From contig NZ_JAOQNK010000001.1 of the NCBI RefSeq assembly GCF_025961315.1, forward strand, positions 2,852,001 through 2,916,000: a stretch of 64,000 bases of DNA, written 5' to 3'. Origin of the DNA: Sphingobacterium kitahiroshimense (GTDB lineage Bacteria > Bacteroidota > Bacteroidia > Sphingobacteriales > Sphingobacteriaceae). Below the pieces are notes generated by a model that saw only the letters and a program-made list of their open reading frames with translations, searched no databases and was not told where the DNA came from. The position numbers and the translations under genes were made by a program. Positions 36,299-45,962 of the stretch are shown piece after piece (position 1 is the first letter of the stretch; each line of letters opens with the position of its first letter).

Positions 36299-37873
36299 AT
36301 GAAAAAATTATTCAGTTTAATTTGTCTTATTTCGTCCATTTACAGCTGTGCAGTTGCACAAAATCCAGCTGCAAAATATGCTGATCTGATTACTGAAGAG
36401 TCTTCCAGAAAGCATCTTACTATCCTAGCATCTGCAGATCTTGAGGGACGTGGCACAGGTCAAAAAGGTGGTCGTTTGGCTACTGAATACATTGCAAATG
36501 AATTTAAAAAATTAGGATTAACACCACCTGTTGCAGGTAAATATTTTCAACCGGTAAGTTTACTAAAAAACAGTTATCAGGTTAAGAGCTTTAAAATTGG
36601 AGGCCGTCCTTTTGTCAATGGACAAGATCTACTGGCGTTAGGTAATAATGAGTTGAAATCAATCGACGATAAAGAGATTATTTTTATCGGTTACGGTATT
36701 GATGACCCCAAATATTCTGATATCAAAGGAATTGATTTGCAAGACAAAATTGTGATGCTGATCAATAACAAAGAACCTGTTGATGCAAAAGGGAATTCTG
36801 TGATCACTGGAACGACAAAATTATCGGAATGGTCCACCGTGCGCAATAAAAAGATTAGAGAGGTGCTAAAACATAAGCCTAAACTTATTCTTGCATACAC
36901 TGAGGATCTCGGTACATGGCTGGAAAGTGCAGGAGATCGTGCAACCGAAGGACGCTTTAATTTAGCTCAGGATCAAACAGCTCCTGAAACTAATCCAATG
37001 CCTATTGTTGTCAATATCACCGATCATGTTGCTAACTATATCCTGAATCAGGGAAAAACAAGTCTTGCAAATATTACATCAAAAATCAATCAGAGTCAAA
37101 AGCCTCAATCTTTTGCTATCAATACAAGTTTTAATGCACAATTGGGTATGGTGGCTGAACAATTCACGGATCCTAATGTACTGGGCTTGCTTGAAGGGTC
37201 TGATCTGAAAGATGAAATAATTGTTATAGGTGGCCATTATGATCACGACGGCAAAAGTTCAAATGGCACTATCTTTCCTGGAGCTGATGATAATGCTTCA
37301 GGAACTACTGCTGTTCTTGAGTTAGCGAAAGCATTTAGTCAGGCTAAAGCTGAGGGCAAAGGTCCTCGGAGAAGTATCTTGTTTATCACATATGCTGCAG
37401 AAGAAAAGGGTTTATTAGGGTCTAAGTATTATACCGAAAACCCGGTCTTCCCTCTTGAAAATACCGTTACTTGTATCAATATTGATATGATAGGACGCAT
37501 TGACGATAAGCATTTAAATGGAAATCACAACTATATTCATTCCATTGGAGCAGATAAATTAAGCTCTGAATTAGCAAGAATCAATAAGGAAGCAAATGAT
37601 AAATCCAGCAAACTGGAATTAGACTTCATGTACGATAATCCAAAAGATCCAATGCGTCTTTATTACCGATCTGATCATTATAATTTTGCCAGTAAAGGTA
37701 TTCCTTCAATTTTTTACTTCTCAGGTTTACATCCGCATTATCACACGCCTGAAGATACTGTTGATAAAATAGATTTCCCGATTATGGTCAAAAGAGAAAA
37801 ATTTATTTTTCAAACGGCTTGGGATGTTGCCAATAGTGCTACAAAACCTGCTGTAGATAGCAAGAAGGATTAA
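36299..37873 (+). CDS. Secreted M28-family zinc aminopeptidase with PA-like insert (524 aa)
   Basis: A signal peptide (about 1-20, cleavage before QNPAAK) sends it to the periplasm or outside. The M28 catalytic set is complete: His313-x-Asp315 in GGHYDHDG, Asp in PGADDNASG, Glu-Glu in YAAEEKGLLGS, Asp in NIDMIGR and the last His in HPHYHTPEDT. Residues ~110-300 form an inserted PA-type domain (IIFIGYGIDDPKY, DLQDKIVMLINN). The family removes N-terminal residues from peptides; the exact substrate is unknown. Transcribed alone between two terminators. Confidence 0.93.
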   Translation: MKKLFSLICLISSIYSCAVAQNPAAKYADLITEESSRKHLTILASADLEGRGTGQKGGRLATEYIANEFKKLGLTPPVAGKYFQPVSLLKNSYQVKSFKIGGRPFVNGQDLLALGNNELKSIDDKEIIFIGYGIDDPKYSDIKGIDLQDKIVMLINNKEPVDAKGNSVITGTTKLSEWSTVRNKKIREVLKHKPKLILAYTEDLGTWLESAGDRATEGRFNLAQDQTAPETNPMPIVVNITDHVANYILNQGKTSLANITSKINQSQKPQSFAINTSFNAQLGMVAEQFTDPNVLGLLEGSDLKDEIIVIGGHYDHDGKSSNGTIFPGADDNASGTTAVLELAKAFSQAKAEGKGPRRSILFITYAAEEKGLLGSKYYTENPVFPLENTVTCINIDMIGRIDDKHLNGNHNYIHSIGADKLSSELARINKEANDKSSKLELDFMYDNPKDPMRLYYRSDHYNFASKGIPSIFYFSGLHPHYHTPEDTVDKIDFPIMVKREKFIFQTAWDVANSATKPAVDSKKD

Positions 37874-37895
37874 AAATTAGTTGCGTAAGATTTTT

Positions 37896-37932
37896 AAAGT
37901 GGTTCTCCTGAATAAGGAAACCACTTTTTTTT
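37896..37932 (+). terminator. Terminator after the M28 peptidase gene
   Basis: AAAGTGGTTCTCC (37896-37908) pairs with GGAAACCACTTT (37916-37927), with one bulge, followed by eight T in total. Confidence 0.87.
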
Positions 37933-38129
37933 ATGTGCTTATTGCACCTAATTAAACGAGTAAAACTGCTTCCTATTTTGATAACCGATCCAACTGATTA
38001 AATCGGATAAACAATTTCATGCAGCATAAAACAAAGTGAATGTGTTAAAAATAAGTTAATTAAAAATCGATATATAAAAAAGTAATTATCTTAGCGAGCA
38101 ATAAACCAACCATTCCTAAAAAGTCAATT

Positions 38130-40817
38130 ATGAAGCTATATGTATTAAGCTTGCTATTTTTATGCATTAATTTTGCCTATTCCCAAAACTCAGGAAGTTT
38201 GAAAGGGACTGTTATTGATCATACAAATAAACCGCTTGAAAAAGCAACAGTTTCCATTCTTATGCAACAGGATTCTTCGGTACTCTCCTATTCTCTGACA
38301 AATGATAAAGGAGAATTCAACCTCGTTAAACTGCCTGCAAATAAAAATCTGATCTTATATATCTCGCACGTCAATAGCAGCAACTATCATCAGGACATTC
38401 TTTTAAATCCTGACGAAAAAAAGCAATTAGATTCGATTAAACTGGGGGGAAAACTATTGGACGAGGTCGTCATTTCTGTTGCACCACCTGTGCGCATGAA
38501 TAAAGATACATTAGAATATAACACTGATTTTTTTAAGACTAGACCGAACGCCAATGCTGAAGAACTTTTAAAACAGTTGCCTGGTCTACAAATTAATATG
38601 GATGGTACTATTTATTATGAAGGTAAAGAAGTTTCTCAGGTAAAAGTAAATGGTAAAGATTTTTTTGCCAGCGATCTGCGAATTGCTACACGCAATCTAG
38701 ATGCTTCCTTAATTAAAACGGTACAGGTATACCGCGATAAAGGCGAATCAAAAAAAACAGTGGAGGATGAAGAAAAATTACCTATTACCATCAATCTGAA
38801 ATTCAAAAAAGATTTTCTGAAAGCAAGTTTTGGTAAATTATATGGCAGTGTCGGAACTCGGGACCGCTATGAAGCTGGTGGTCTGTTCAATACTTTTCAA
38901 GATACTTTGCAATTGAGTTTAATCGGATTTGGTAATAATATCAATCGAGAAAGTTTTGATTACAATGAACTTAATCAACACGGTGGATTAGGAAGAGCTG
39001 AAAATTATGGTTTTAATGACTTTGGTGGCAGAAATTATAATGGCAAAGCAAATGATATTGCCGGTGGCTTTAACCTCAATAATGATTGGGGAAAGAAAAC
39101 AAAACTAAACCTCATGTACATGTTAAAGTACAAAAATGAAGAAGGCCAAAACCAAGGAAGTCAAACCTCGCTGTATGATAATGTTAAGCAATTTGGCGAA
39201 AACGAATATAATAGCTATCGGAAGTCGCTTGCGCACAATATCAATACGCTTTTCAGACACCGAATGGATACAACAGCATACGTCGAGTTTACACCTAAGC
39301 TTTCAATTACCAATAATGATGGTAAAACTGATAGCTGGATGAATACCTATACCGAAGACAAAAAAATAAATAACAGCAAAAGCAATAACACATCAGATGG
39401 GTATAATATTAATTACGATCATAATTTCCACATTGAAAAACAATTAAGTAAGAAACATCTTGTATCTCTAAAAAATACCATCAATATTAGAAATGATAAA
39501 TCAGAAGAAATTGGCAATCAATTAACAGAGATATTCCAGAACCCGATCCCAAATACTAGTCTATGGGAAAACAGAACGAATCGAGAGAAATCCAGCAGTA
39601 TCAAAACTTTTGCTGGGTATAATAATACCAGTATCGAAAAACTAAATTTTGATTTCTATATTTCTTATAATACTTCGAGTAGCAGACCTACACAAAGTTT
39701 ATTCTATAACAGAGATAATACAGGAACTATCCATGGTGAGCAGTTTGAAAACAGCTATAGTTTTAAATCACAGGAATATGTGACTGCCATGAAATTTTAC
39801 TGGAAACCTTTCAAAAAATTAGCGGTAAACTTCGGTACAGCATATGCAGTTAAGGATAATCAATTTGATTTATTCAAAATCAATAAACGAAAAACAACTT
39901 CGAATGGTTACTGGCTACCTAATATCAATATTCGCTATAAAGATTTTGATCTTTCTTGGTCAAAAGATTTAGAATCACCTGCAACATATCAGATCCAAAG
40001 TATTAGGGATACACTAAATCCTCTGATGACGCGACTGTCAGCTTTTTTCTATGAGAATAAACTGCAACAAAGTACGCGCTTTTCATTCAATAAATACACA
40101 CAAAAATACCAACTGGGATTTAGTTCCGGTGTAAACTATAAAGATAAAAGTGAGGGTCATAGAAGTTGGCGTAATGTGACAAATGGACATTATACCATAC
40201 AGGCATTTCAAGCAGGATCAACGACTAATTATAATGGCTATTTATATGGTAGATATAATTTTAAAGCTGGTAACGATTGGGTATTTTATATATCCCAAAA
40301 CAGTAGCTTATATACCTACCAATATTATTCTTCGATCAATGATGTGGACAATAAATTAACTAACCTCGGTATCAATCTAACACAGGAATTTTCTGTAACT
40401 TGGAAAAATCTAATCGGTCTAACGCCTAAATATACCTACAGCTGGAACAAGGCTCAGAATTCGGTTAAAAACAATCCCGATTTTATTGCTACCGCTAATA
40501 GAACACACAATGTTGGCGTTGGATTAAATATAAATCCTATAAAAGGTTTTTCTTTAGAGACCTCCTATTCACTAGAGAATAGGGCAAGTGGCCTAAGTGG
40601 AAGAGACAATTATCATATACTGAACTCTTCTATTTATTACACGTTGAAAAATAATTCCCAGATCAAATTAACGGGTTTTGACATTTTAAATCAAAACAGA
40701 CAGAACTACTGGGGTACCAGTGGCAATACAACCTATTTTCAAAACACGGTTACTTTAAGACAGTACTTTTTGTTAGGATATATTTATAAATTTAAAGTAA
40801 CAAAACTGAAAAATTAA
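38130..40817 (+). CDS. Outer-membrane beta-barrel protein with carboxypeptidase-regulatory and TonB-plug domains (895 aa)
   Basis: Signal peptide (1-18, cut after AYS). Residues ~22-110 form a carboxypeptidase regulatory-like Ig domain (GSLKGTVIDHTNKPLEKATV). Residues ~125-225 form a TonB-receptor plug-like domain (NAEELLKQLPGLQINMDG, VKVNGKDFF, VYRDKGE). The remainder is a long aromatic-rich barrel of the OMP_b-brl_3 type with alternating strands. It lacks an obvious TonB box and has no SusD partner beside it, so it is not a classical SusC. A role in outer-membrane biogenesis or uptake cannot be decided. The C-terminus ends KFKVTKLKN, which differs from the typical terminal Phe of barrels. 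Confidence 0.88.
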   Translation: MKLYVLSLLFLCINFAYSQNSGSLKGTVIDHTNKPLEKATVSILMQQDSSVLSYSLTNDKGEFNLVKLPANKNLILYISHVNSSNYHQDILLNPDEKKQLDSIKLGGKLLDEVVISVAPPVRMNKDTLEYNTDFFKTRPNANAEELLKQLPGLQINMDGTIYYEGKEVSQVKVNGKDFFASDLRIATRNLDASLIKTVQVYRDKGESKKTVEDEEKLPITINLKFKKDFLKASFGKLYGSVGTRDRYEAGGLFNTFQDTLQLSLIGFGNNINRESFDYNELNQHGGLGRAENYGFNDFGGRNYNGKANDIAGGFNLNNDWGKKTKLNLMYMLKYKNEEGQNQGSQTSLYDNVKQFGENEYNSYRKSLAHNINTLFRHRMDTTAYVEFTPKLSITNNDGKTDSWMNTYTEDKKINNSKSNNTSDGYNINYDHNFHIEKQLSKKHLVSLKNTINIRNDKSEEIGNQLTEIFQNPIPNTSLWENRTNREKSSSIKTFAGYNNTSIEKLNFDFYISYNTSSSRPTQSLFYNRDNTGTIHGEQFENSYSFKSQEYVTAMKFYWKPFKKLAVNFGTAYAVKDNQFDLFKINKRKTTSNGYWLPNINIRYKDFDLSWSKDLESPATYQIQSIRDTLNPLMTRLSAFFYENKLQQSTRFSFNKYTQKYQLGFSSGVNYKDKSEGHRSWRNVTNGHYTIQAFQAGSTTNYNGYLYGRYNFKAGNDWVFYISQNSSLYTYQYYSSINDVDNKLTNLGINLTQEFSVTWKNLIGLTPKYTYSWNKAQNSVKNNPDFIATANRTHNVGVGLNINPIKGFSLETSYSLENRASGLSGRDNYHILNSSIYYTLKNNSQIKLTGFDILNQNRQNYWGTSGNTTYFQNTVTLRQYFLLGYIYKFKVTKLKN

Positions 40818-40862
40818 ACAAACAGGCTTCACAATTGTTGAAACTATAGCAACTAAAATAAT

Positions 40863-41759
40863 ATGGCATTTGAAGATTACTATAAAGTACTTGGCATAAG
40901 CAAAACGGCATCTGTTGATGATGTAAAAAAAGCTTATCGAAAATTAGCCCGCAAATATCATCCCGATCTCAATCCTAATGATGAGGCTGCAAAACAGAAG
41001 TTTCAAGAGATTAATGAAGCCAATGAGGTATTATCCGATCCGGAAAAACGTAAGAAATATGATCAATATGGTGAAAACTGGCAGCGAGGAGAGGAATATG
41101 AGCGGTCTCAACAGCAGTACCGACAGTCGAATGAAAATCCTTTCGGAGGTTCGCAGGGCTATACAGGAAATTTTGATGATGGACAATTTTCAGATTTTTT
41201 CGAACAAATGTTTGGTAACCGCTCCGGGGGCGGAAGAAGAAATAACTTTCGTGGACAAGATTTCAATGCTGAATTGGAGTTAACACAACAACAAGCTTAT
41301 ACGACTCATGCACAAACCTTTACGATTAATGGTAAGAACATCCGAATCAACATACAGGCGGGTGTAGAAGATGGTCAGAAAATTAAACTTAAAGGCCTTG
41401 GTAGTGAAGGTGTAAACGGAGGGCCAAAAGGAGATCTTTATATTACTTTTCACATCATCGCTGATCCAAAGTTTAAACGTCAGGGTAATGACCTTTATAC
41501 AACATTAGATATCGATCTGTATACCGCTATTTTAGGCGGGGATGCCATCATTGATACATATGGCGGTAAAATAAAACTTAAAATTCAACCTGAAACACAA
41601 AATAATGCCAAAGTTAGGTTAAAAGGAAAAGGTTTTCCTGTCTATAAAAAAGATGGTGAATTTGGAGATCTATATGTCAGTATGAACGTGATGATACCAA
41701 CCAATTTAACCGACAAAGAAAAAGAACTATTCAAACAGTTGGCCGATTTAAAGAAATAA
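40863..41759 (+). CDS. cbpA: DnaJ-class co-chaperone CbpA
   Basis: J domain at residues ~5-70 with the HPD motif at 33-35, a Gly/Phe-rich linker (about 95-130, [11 protein letters not shown]), and the two beta-domains of DnaJ_C without the Cys-rich zinc region. That makes it CbpA-type and not DnaJ. It stimulates the DnaK ATPase. 298 aa is usual. The next gene, 4 nt downstream, encodes the CbpM-like modulator, which confirms the assignment. Confidence 0.94.
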   Translation: MAFEDYYKVLGISKTASVDDVKKAYRKLARKYHPDLNPNDEAAKQKFQEINEANEVLSDPEKRKKYDQYGENWQRGEEYERSQQQYRQSNENPFGGSQGYTGNFDDGQFSDFFEQMFGNRSGGGRRNNFRGQDFNAELELTQQQAYTTHAQTFTINGKNIRINIQAGVEDGQKIKLKGLGSEGVNGGPKGDLYITFHIIADPKFKRQGNDLYTTLDIDLYTAILGGDAIIDTYGGKIKLKIQPETQNNAKVRLKGKGFPVYKKDGEFGDLYVSMNVMIPTNLTDKEKELFKQLADLKK

Positions 41760-41763
41760 TCCT

Positions 41764-42054
41764 ATGGAAAGGACCCTAATTAAATTATCTGATTACTGCT
41801 ATTCAAGGAAAGCGGAGATTACTTTTATAGAAACTTTAAATGAGTATGGTCTTCTCCATATTATCATCCAACAGGAAGAAAAATATATTGAAGAGGAGCA
41901 GCTTCGCGATCTGGAAAGATTTTCGGACTGGTACTATGAGTTAGATGTAAATCCTGCTGGTATTGAGGTGGCACATCATCTCATTCAGAAAGTGGAAGCA
42001 TTACAAAGTGAATTACAGCGCATAAAAAATCAGCTTAAAGCTTTGGAATCATAA
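41764..42054 (+). CDS. cbpM: Chaperone modulator CbpM
   Basis: 96 aa, MerR-like HTH fold (LIKLSDYCYSRKAEITFIETL, then GLLHI) followed by a C-terminal coiled coil (HHLIQKVEALQSELQRIKNQ). CbpM binds the J domain of CbpA and blocks its action on DnaK. It starts 4 nt after cbpA. The last codons lie within a 19-bp hairpin arm (42027-42045) that serves the convergent gene as terminator. Confidence 0.9.
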   Translation: MERTLIKLSDYCYSRKAEITFIETLNEYGLLHIIIQQEEKYIEEEQLRDLERFSDWYYELDVNPAGIEVAHHLIQKVEALQSELQRIKNQLKALES

Positions 42055-42075
42055 TTCAAAGCTTTAAGCTGATTT
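42027..42075. terminator. 19-bp perfect hairpin overlapping the cbpM 3' end
   Basis: Left arm 42027-42045 and right arm 42057-42075 are perfect 19-bp complements around an 11-nt loop that contains the cbpM stop codon. On the minus strand it is followed by TTTTTT (complement of 42024-42029), so it terminates the convergent minus-strand operon. On the plus strand the T-run is weak. Confidence 0.82.
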
Positions 42076-42088
42076 CTACAATATGGTA

Positions 42089-42970
42089 TTAATAATCTAA
42101 GTCTTTATCAACTGTTATTGTATCTTTCCAAATCACATTATGCCGTAAATCTGTTAATTCAATTCTATAAGCACCTTTACAAACTACAAACGAACCATAT
42201 GATTGTCCTGGTTTAACAAGCCGGTAAATAATCAAATGGTTTTTTCCTTCAATGGTATTGGCAGAAAAACCCTTCATTAAAGTATAATTTTCCTTTTGTA
42301 TATATTGATCAGGAATACGGTAATCAAAATGCCCCCTGCTGCTATCATCAGGACATAGAATTTCGGTACGACTTGGCGTAAAAATATAATGCTGTCTATA
42401 CATAGAAGCATTTGATATCGCCAGATCTTCAATGTGATCAAAATTCTTAAAGTACTTTTCGGGGATAATGTAAATCAAACTGACATACTCTTCTCTTCCC
42501 AATTGCTGCTTAAAGGGAACCATAGCATGATAAATAACTTGTTTGTTTAAGGTCGTAGTTCGATAATAGTATTTCCCTTCTGCTGTCCTTTTAATTTCGA
42601 ATCCATCTCTTGACAACAATTCTTTTGTATTTTTAAACCGCTCATCCGATTTGTTATTGATTAAGCTGATCAATCTAAATGTCGTATCTCCAAGACTTTT
42701 CCCATTGAACAACACCGTATACTTCGTTGCATCATAACCTAATTTCTTTATAATCTTCTGATCGTCATGTGAAAGATGAACAGTTTGTAGTCCTGTTTTC
42801 GTCTTTTCATCATAATTTGAGAAATTTTCACCGACATATACAGACAGATTTCGTTCGACATTAACAAAATACTCATCACCATCAACAATAAAACCTTTTG
42901 GAGTGAATTGATAAGCTGATCGACAAGACGTTAATAAGAATAGTCCAAATAAAATATAAAAAGCTTTCAT
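42089..42970 (-). CDS. Hypothetical lipoprotein (293 aa)
   Basis: With the start at 42970 the protein opens MKAFYILFGLFLLTSC, a signal peptide with lipobox and lipid-bearing Cys16. The frame is open eight codons further up, but that would bury the signal. The mature protein is rich in beta strands, with no recognised motif. Third gene of the minus-strand blaI-like/M56 operon (43 nt from the M56 gene), so it may be a target of, or partner in, that signalling unit. Function unknown. Confidence 0.82.
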   Translation of the reverse strand: MKAFYILFGLFLLTSCRSAYQFTPKGFIVDGDEYFVNVERNLSVYVGENFSNYDEKTKTGLQTVHLSHDDQKIIKKLGYDATKYTVLFNGKSLGDTTFRLISLINNKSDERFKNTKELLSRDGFEIKRTAEGKYYYRTTTLNKQVIYHAMVPFKQQLGREEYVSLIYIIPEKYFKNFDHIEDLAISNASMYRQHYIFTPSRTEILCPDDSSRGHFDYRIPDQYIQKENYTLMKGFSANTIEGKNHLIIYRLVKPGQSYGSFVVCKGAYRIELTDLRHNVIWKDTITVDKDLDY

Positions 42971-43013
42971 AACATTATTCAAAAAAGGCGCCATTGCATA
43001 AAACGTTATTTAA

Positions 43014-44831
43014 TTATTGGGCAGCTGTATTTAATCGGATAGGCATTGTGTAAGCAACCCTTACATGCTGTCCATTTTGTATCGCAGGTTTCCATTTTTC
43101 AGGATAATTCTTCAAAACATTCACAGCCTCCTGTCCAGTTCCGTACTTTAAATCTCTTTTTATATCAAAGTTAGATAGGCTACCATCTTTTTCAACGATG
43201 AATGATACTTCTACGACACCGTTAATATTATTTTCTAAGGCCTCCTTTGGAAAATTGTAATTTTCTCCCACATAATTCATAAAATCACGCATCCCCCTTG
43301 GTGGCGCTGGTTTAACTTCAACCGCGGAAAATATAACCGTATTTTCCTCTGGTTTCTTGGGTTCCGGAAAACGAACTTCATCAGGAGACGATTTAATAGG
43401 TTTCTTCTTTGGCACTTCATCTTTTGTTACTTTCGGTGGTGGGAAACGAACGACATCCTCCGAAGATTTAACAGACTTCTTCTTTGGTACTTCATCCTTC
43501 GTAATTATAGGTGGCGGAAATCTAATAATATTTTCTGTAGATCCGTCTGAAGAGGTCTCCTTATTGCTTTTAGATTTTGCAGGTCCAAAGCTACCTGCCG
43601 CTAATTTCACCGGAAGTGAGTAGGATGACCGAACGGCTTTACCATTTTGAATCGCAGGTTTCCATTTTTTTCCATTTTTCACGAGATTCTGAATCATCGC
43701 CCCAGCACCAAATCCAATATCATTCTTAGTTTTAACATTTGTAATACGGCCGTCCTTTTCTACTACAAAAGCAATCTCAACAGTACCATTAATTCCATTT
43801 TCAAGCATCTCTTGAGAGTACTTAAAATTTTGACGTATATACTTTTGATAAGCCTGCATACCTCCTGAAGGTTGTGCTAGCACTTCTGGATTACTAAGAA
43901 TCTTTTCCTGTTGTACACCTTCTGGTTCGATATCCATCAGTTTAGTTACTGCCTCCGATACTACTGGTAATTTCACATCGATCACTTTATCAATCAGTTC
44001 AGTTTTTGCGTCAACGGTATTGTTTAATACGAGTCCCACCAAACCTACTAAACCAGCAATTGGAATAATCAACATATATTTCCACTGGTTTGATTTCTTT
44101 GATTTATTTTGAAATAACATCATAATTCTCTTTTTTAAAATGGACTCTGTGGCAAAGCCATGTGATAACACATCTGTCGATACCCGGAGCGCATTTGCAA
44201 TTAATAATTCTGCATAAGATGCTTTATCTTTTGCAGCACAAAGTTGATCAGCAATACATTCATGCTGAAATTTCAATTCTCTGATATAAAAAAAGAATAC
44301 AGGATTAAACCAATTAAAAACTCGAACAATCTCTAAAAAAAGAATATCATAAGAATGCCCTTGCTGTACATGAACTAATTCATGACGGTGGATGATTTCA
44401 TTTTCTTTCACTTCCTCACCGATATAAACAAAATTCAAAAAAGAAAATGAGTCGCTGCCATCAGCTTTATGAAACCTACGGTATAGCTTATACAATCGAA
44501 TTAGTAAAAACGAAGTAGCAACGATGATTGAGACCCAATAAACGAGTTCAACATTCGAATGCAGTTGCCAAAATTGCTGTTTACCCACGATTTCAATTTC
44601 AGGTATACTAAATTCTGTTAATTCCAGCGAAATAGCAGGAATTAACGTAGTCTTATAATCCATTTCAGATAGATCTACAAATTGTATTGCTGGTAATGTA
44701 AAAGATAATAATACAGCAACCAATAAATAGATCCGATTTCCTTGGAAAAATGTGAGTTTTCTCAGGACTAAATGATAAAGTAAATAGCATATGACGAGGC
44801 TTGTGTTTGCTAAAATCAGATAAGCTATCAT
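43014..44831 (-). CDS. BlaR1-like M56 metallopeptidase with two TonB-C domains (605 aa)
   Basis: Membrane segments near 3-22, 34-52, 95-113 and 252-270. The zinc-peptidase motif HELVH (150-154) and a downstream Glu in HECIAD (about 191) define the BlaR1/MecR1 M56 family, which cleaves or inactivates a BlaI repressor. Instead of a penicillin-binding sensor there are two TonB C-terminal domains (about 326-410 and 513-600), each ending with the KWKPAIQNG...P(V/I)(K/R)L pattern. Between them lies a linker with three copies of a (V/I)RFPPP...TKDEVPKKK...KSS repeat (about 435-490). The gene is 27 nt after the BlaI-like gene. Confidence 0.92.
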   Translation of the reverse strand: MIAYLILANTSLVICYLLYHLVLRKLTFFQGNRIYLLVAVLLSFTLPAIQFVDLSEMDYKTTLIPAISLELTEFSIPEIEIVGKQQFWQLHSNVELVYWVSIIVATSFLLIRLYKLYRRFHKADGSDSFSFLNFVYIGEEVKENEIIHRHELVHVQQGHSYDILFLEIVRVFNWFNPVFFFYIRELKFQHECIADQLCAAKDKASYAELLIANALRVSTDVLSHGFATESILKKRIMMLFQNKSKKSNQWKYMLIIPIAGLVGLVGLVLNNTVDAKTELIDKVIDVKLPVVSEAVTKLMDIEPEGVQQEKILSNPEVLAQPSGGMQAYQKYIRQNFKYSQEMLENGINGTVEIAFVVEKDGRITNVKTKNDIGFGAGAMIQNLVKNGKKWKPAIQNGKAVRSSYSLPVKLAAGSFGPAKSKSNKETSSDGSTENIIRFPPPIITKDEVPKKKSVKSSEDVVRFPPPKVTKDEVPKKKPIKSSPDEVRFPEPKKPEENTVIFSAVEVKPAPPRGMRDFMNYVGENYNFPKEALENNINGVVEVSFIVEKDGSLSNFDIKRDLKYGTGQEAVNVLKNYPEKWKPAIQNGQHVRVAYTMPIRLNTAAQ

Positions 44832-44858
44832 AATTCAGGTGTTAAGTGATTGAAATCT

Positions 44859-45233
44859 TTAAATTTTCTTTTGTTTGGCAATCATCTCTAATAATTCGTT
44901 GACTTCGCCGAGATCAAGTTTATTCTCTTCAAGAAAATAAGATAACATGCTGCTCGCTGAATTATCAAAATAATTATTTAAAAGTTTCCCTGTAATCAGT
45001 TTCTTATACTCTTCTTTTGTAATCTTAGGGATATATCGATGACTTTTCCCATAAGATTCGTGCACTAAGAAACCCTTGGTTTCTAAAATCCGCACTATGG
45101 TCGAGACTGTATTGTAAGCTGGTTTGGGCTCTGGTAAACGATCTATCACTTCTTTAACAAAGGCTCCATCCATTTCCCAAAGCTCATGCATGATTTGCTC
45201 TTCAGCTTTTGTAAGTTCTTTAATTTCGTTCAT
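44859..45233 (-). CDS. BlaI/MecI/CopY-family repressor (124 aa)
   Basis: Winged-helix repressor: ELTKAEEQIMHELWEMDGAFVKEV, then YNTVSTIVRILETKGFL (recognition helix and wing) and a C-terminal dimerisation helix pair (quoted in part). First gene of the operon with the M56 peptidase. By analogy with BlaI-BlaR1, the M56 protein inactivates it on a signal, relieving repression. Two AACTA/TAGTT dyads upstream of its start (45290-45326) are candidate operators. There is no beta-lactamase nearby, so the inducer is unlikely to be simply beta-lactams. Confidence 0.92.
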   Translation of the reverse strand: MNEIKELTKAEEQIMHELWEMDGAFVKEVIDRLPEPKPAYNTVSTIVRILETKGFLVHESYGKSHRYIPKITKEEYKKLITGKLLNNYFDNSASSMLSYFLEENKLDLGEVNELLEMIAKQKKI

Positions 45234-45289
45234 AACTCTATTTATTAAAATGGCACGTCTGCCGATAATCGATTATATAACAAGTATAA

Positions 45290-45326
45290 AACTAAAAACC
45301 TAGTTATCAAACTAATTTTTTAGTTT
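45290..45326 (-). promoter_or_regulatory. Double-dyad operator candidate for the BlaI-like repressor
   Basis: AACTAAAAACCTAGTT (45290-45305) and AAACTAATTTTTTAGTTT (45309-45326) are two dyads with ACTA/TAGT cores, centres 20 bp apart, 57-93 nt before the repressor start. BlaI/MecI operators known from Gram-positives also have ACTA/TAGT-type dyads bound by dimers. Confidence 0.55.
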
Positions 45327-45445
45327 ACAACATATTGCACTGATATACAATGAATTAAAATTAACAATAAAGTTACATTGTCATATTGTAAGAGACTATT
45401 GCTAAATTGAATCATTTGGGATAACTGTAATTTAGGTTCATTAAA

Positions 45446-45487
45446 TTCCTATAAATACTGAAGAATTACCTTCAATATTTACAGGAA
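45446..45487 (-). terminator. 18-bp hairpin downstream of arfB
   Basis: Arms 45446-45463 and 45470-45487 around a 6-nt loop. The two mismatches become G-U pairs only when transcribed from the minus strand, so it is probably the end of the DUF1003-arfB transcript. The U-run after it is short. Confidence 0.5.
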
Positions 45488-45557
45488 TATACTAGCATAG
45501 GCCTAAGTGGCTATATTTTAAATTTGAGTTTTAAGCTTGAATGATTTTTAATAGCCA

Positions 45558-45962
45558 TTATTCAGCACTCCAACGTCGGTTACTCTTCTTTTCTGATTGT
45601 TTCGCCTTTCTATCTAGCCTATCTAAAACTTTCCGATAAGGTATTTTTGTTTTTTTCCGTGCTTTTACGGGTGTCAATGTCGTTTTGATAATATGTAAAA
45701 ATCGTTCGATTGCAATTTCTTTGTTTTTCAATTGAGAACGATCTGTATCACATTCTAATTGAAAGATACCATCTTTATTGATACGGTTACTTAATGTTTC
45801 CATAATGAGACTCTTCATATCCTCATCAACGCATGTACTGGCCAAAACTGGCCATTGTAACAGGACCTTAGTTGAAACTTTATTGACATTTTGTCCCCCT
45901 GCTCCACCCGAACGTGCAAATTTAAAGGTTAATTCTCTTAATAATAATTCTTTATTTACCAT
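45558..45962 (-). CDS. arfB: Peptidyl-tRNA hydrolase ArfB (ribosome rescue)
   Basis: A single release-factor-like domain with the catalytic GGQ in ARSGGAGGQNVNKVSTKV, and a Lys/Arg-rich C-terminal tail (RKKTKIPYRKVLDRLDRKA and on) that enters the mRNA channel of stalled ribosomes. At 134 aa it is the ArfB/YaeJ length, with no codon-recognition domain. The start codon overlaps the end of the upstream DUF1003 gene by 11 nt, which suggests translational coupling. Confidence 0.93.
   Translation of the reverse strand: MVNKELLLRELTFKFARSGGAGGQNVNKVSTKVLLQWPVLASTCVDEDMKSLIMETLSNRINKDGIFQLECDTDRSQLKNKEIAIERFLHIIKTTLTPVKARKKTKIPYRKVLDRLDRKAKQSEKKSNRRWSAE

Larger units (their letters stand above)
45234..45557. 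other. 324-nt region between the BlaI-like gene and arfB
   Basis: Holds two dyads that look like BlaI operators (45290-45326) and an 18-bp hairpin close to the arfB side (45446-45487). No gene is supported. Confidence 0.7.
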
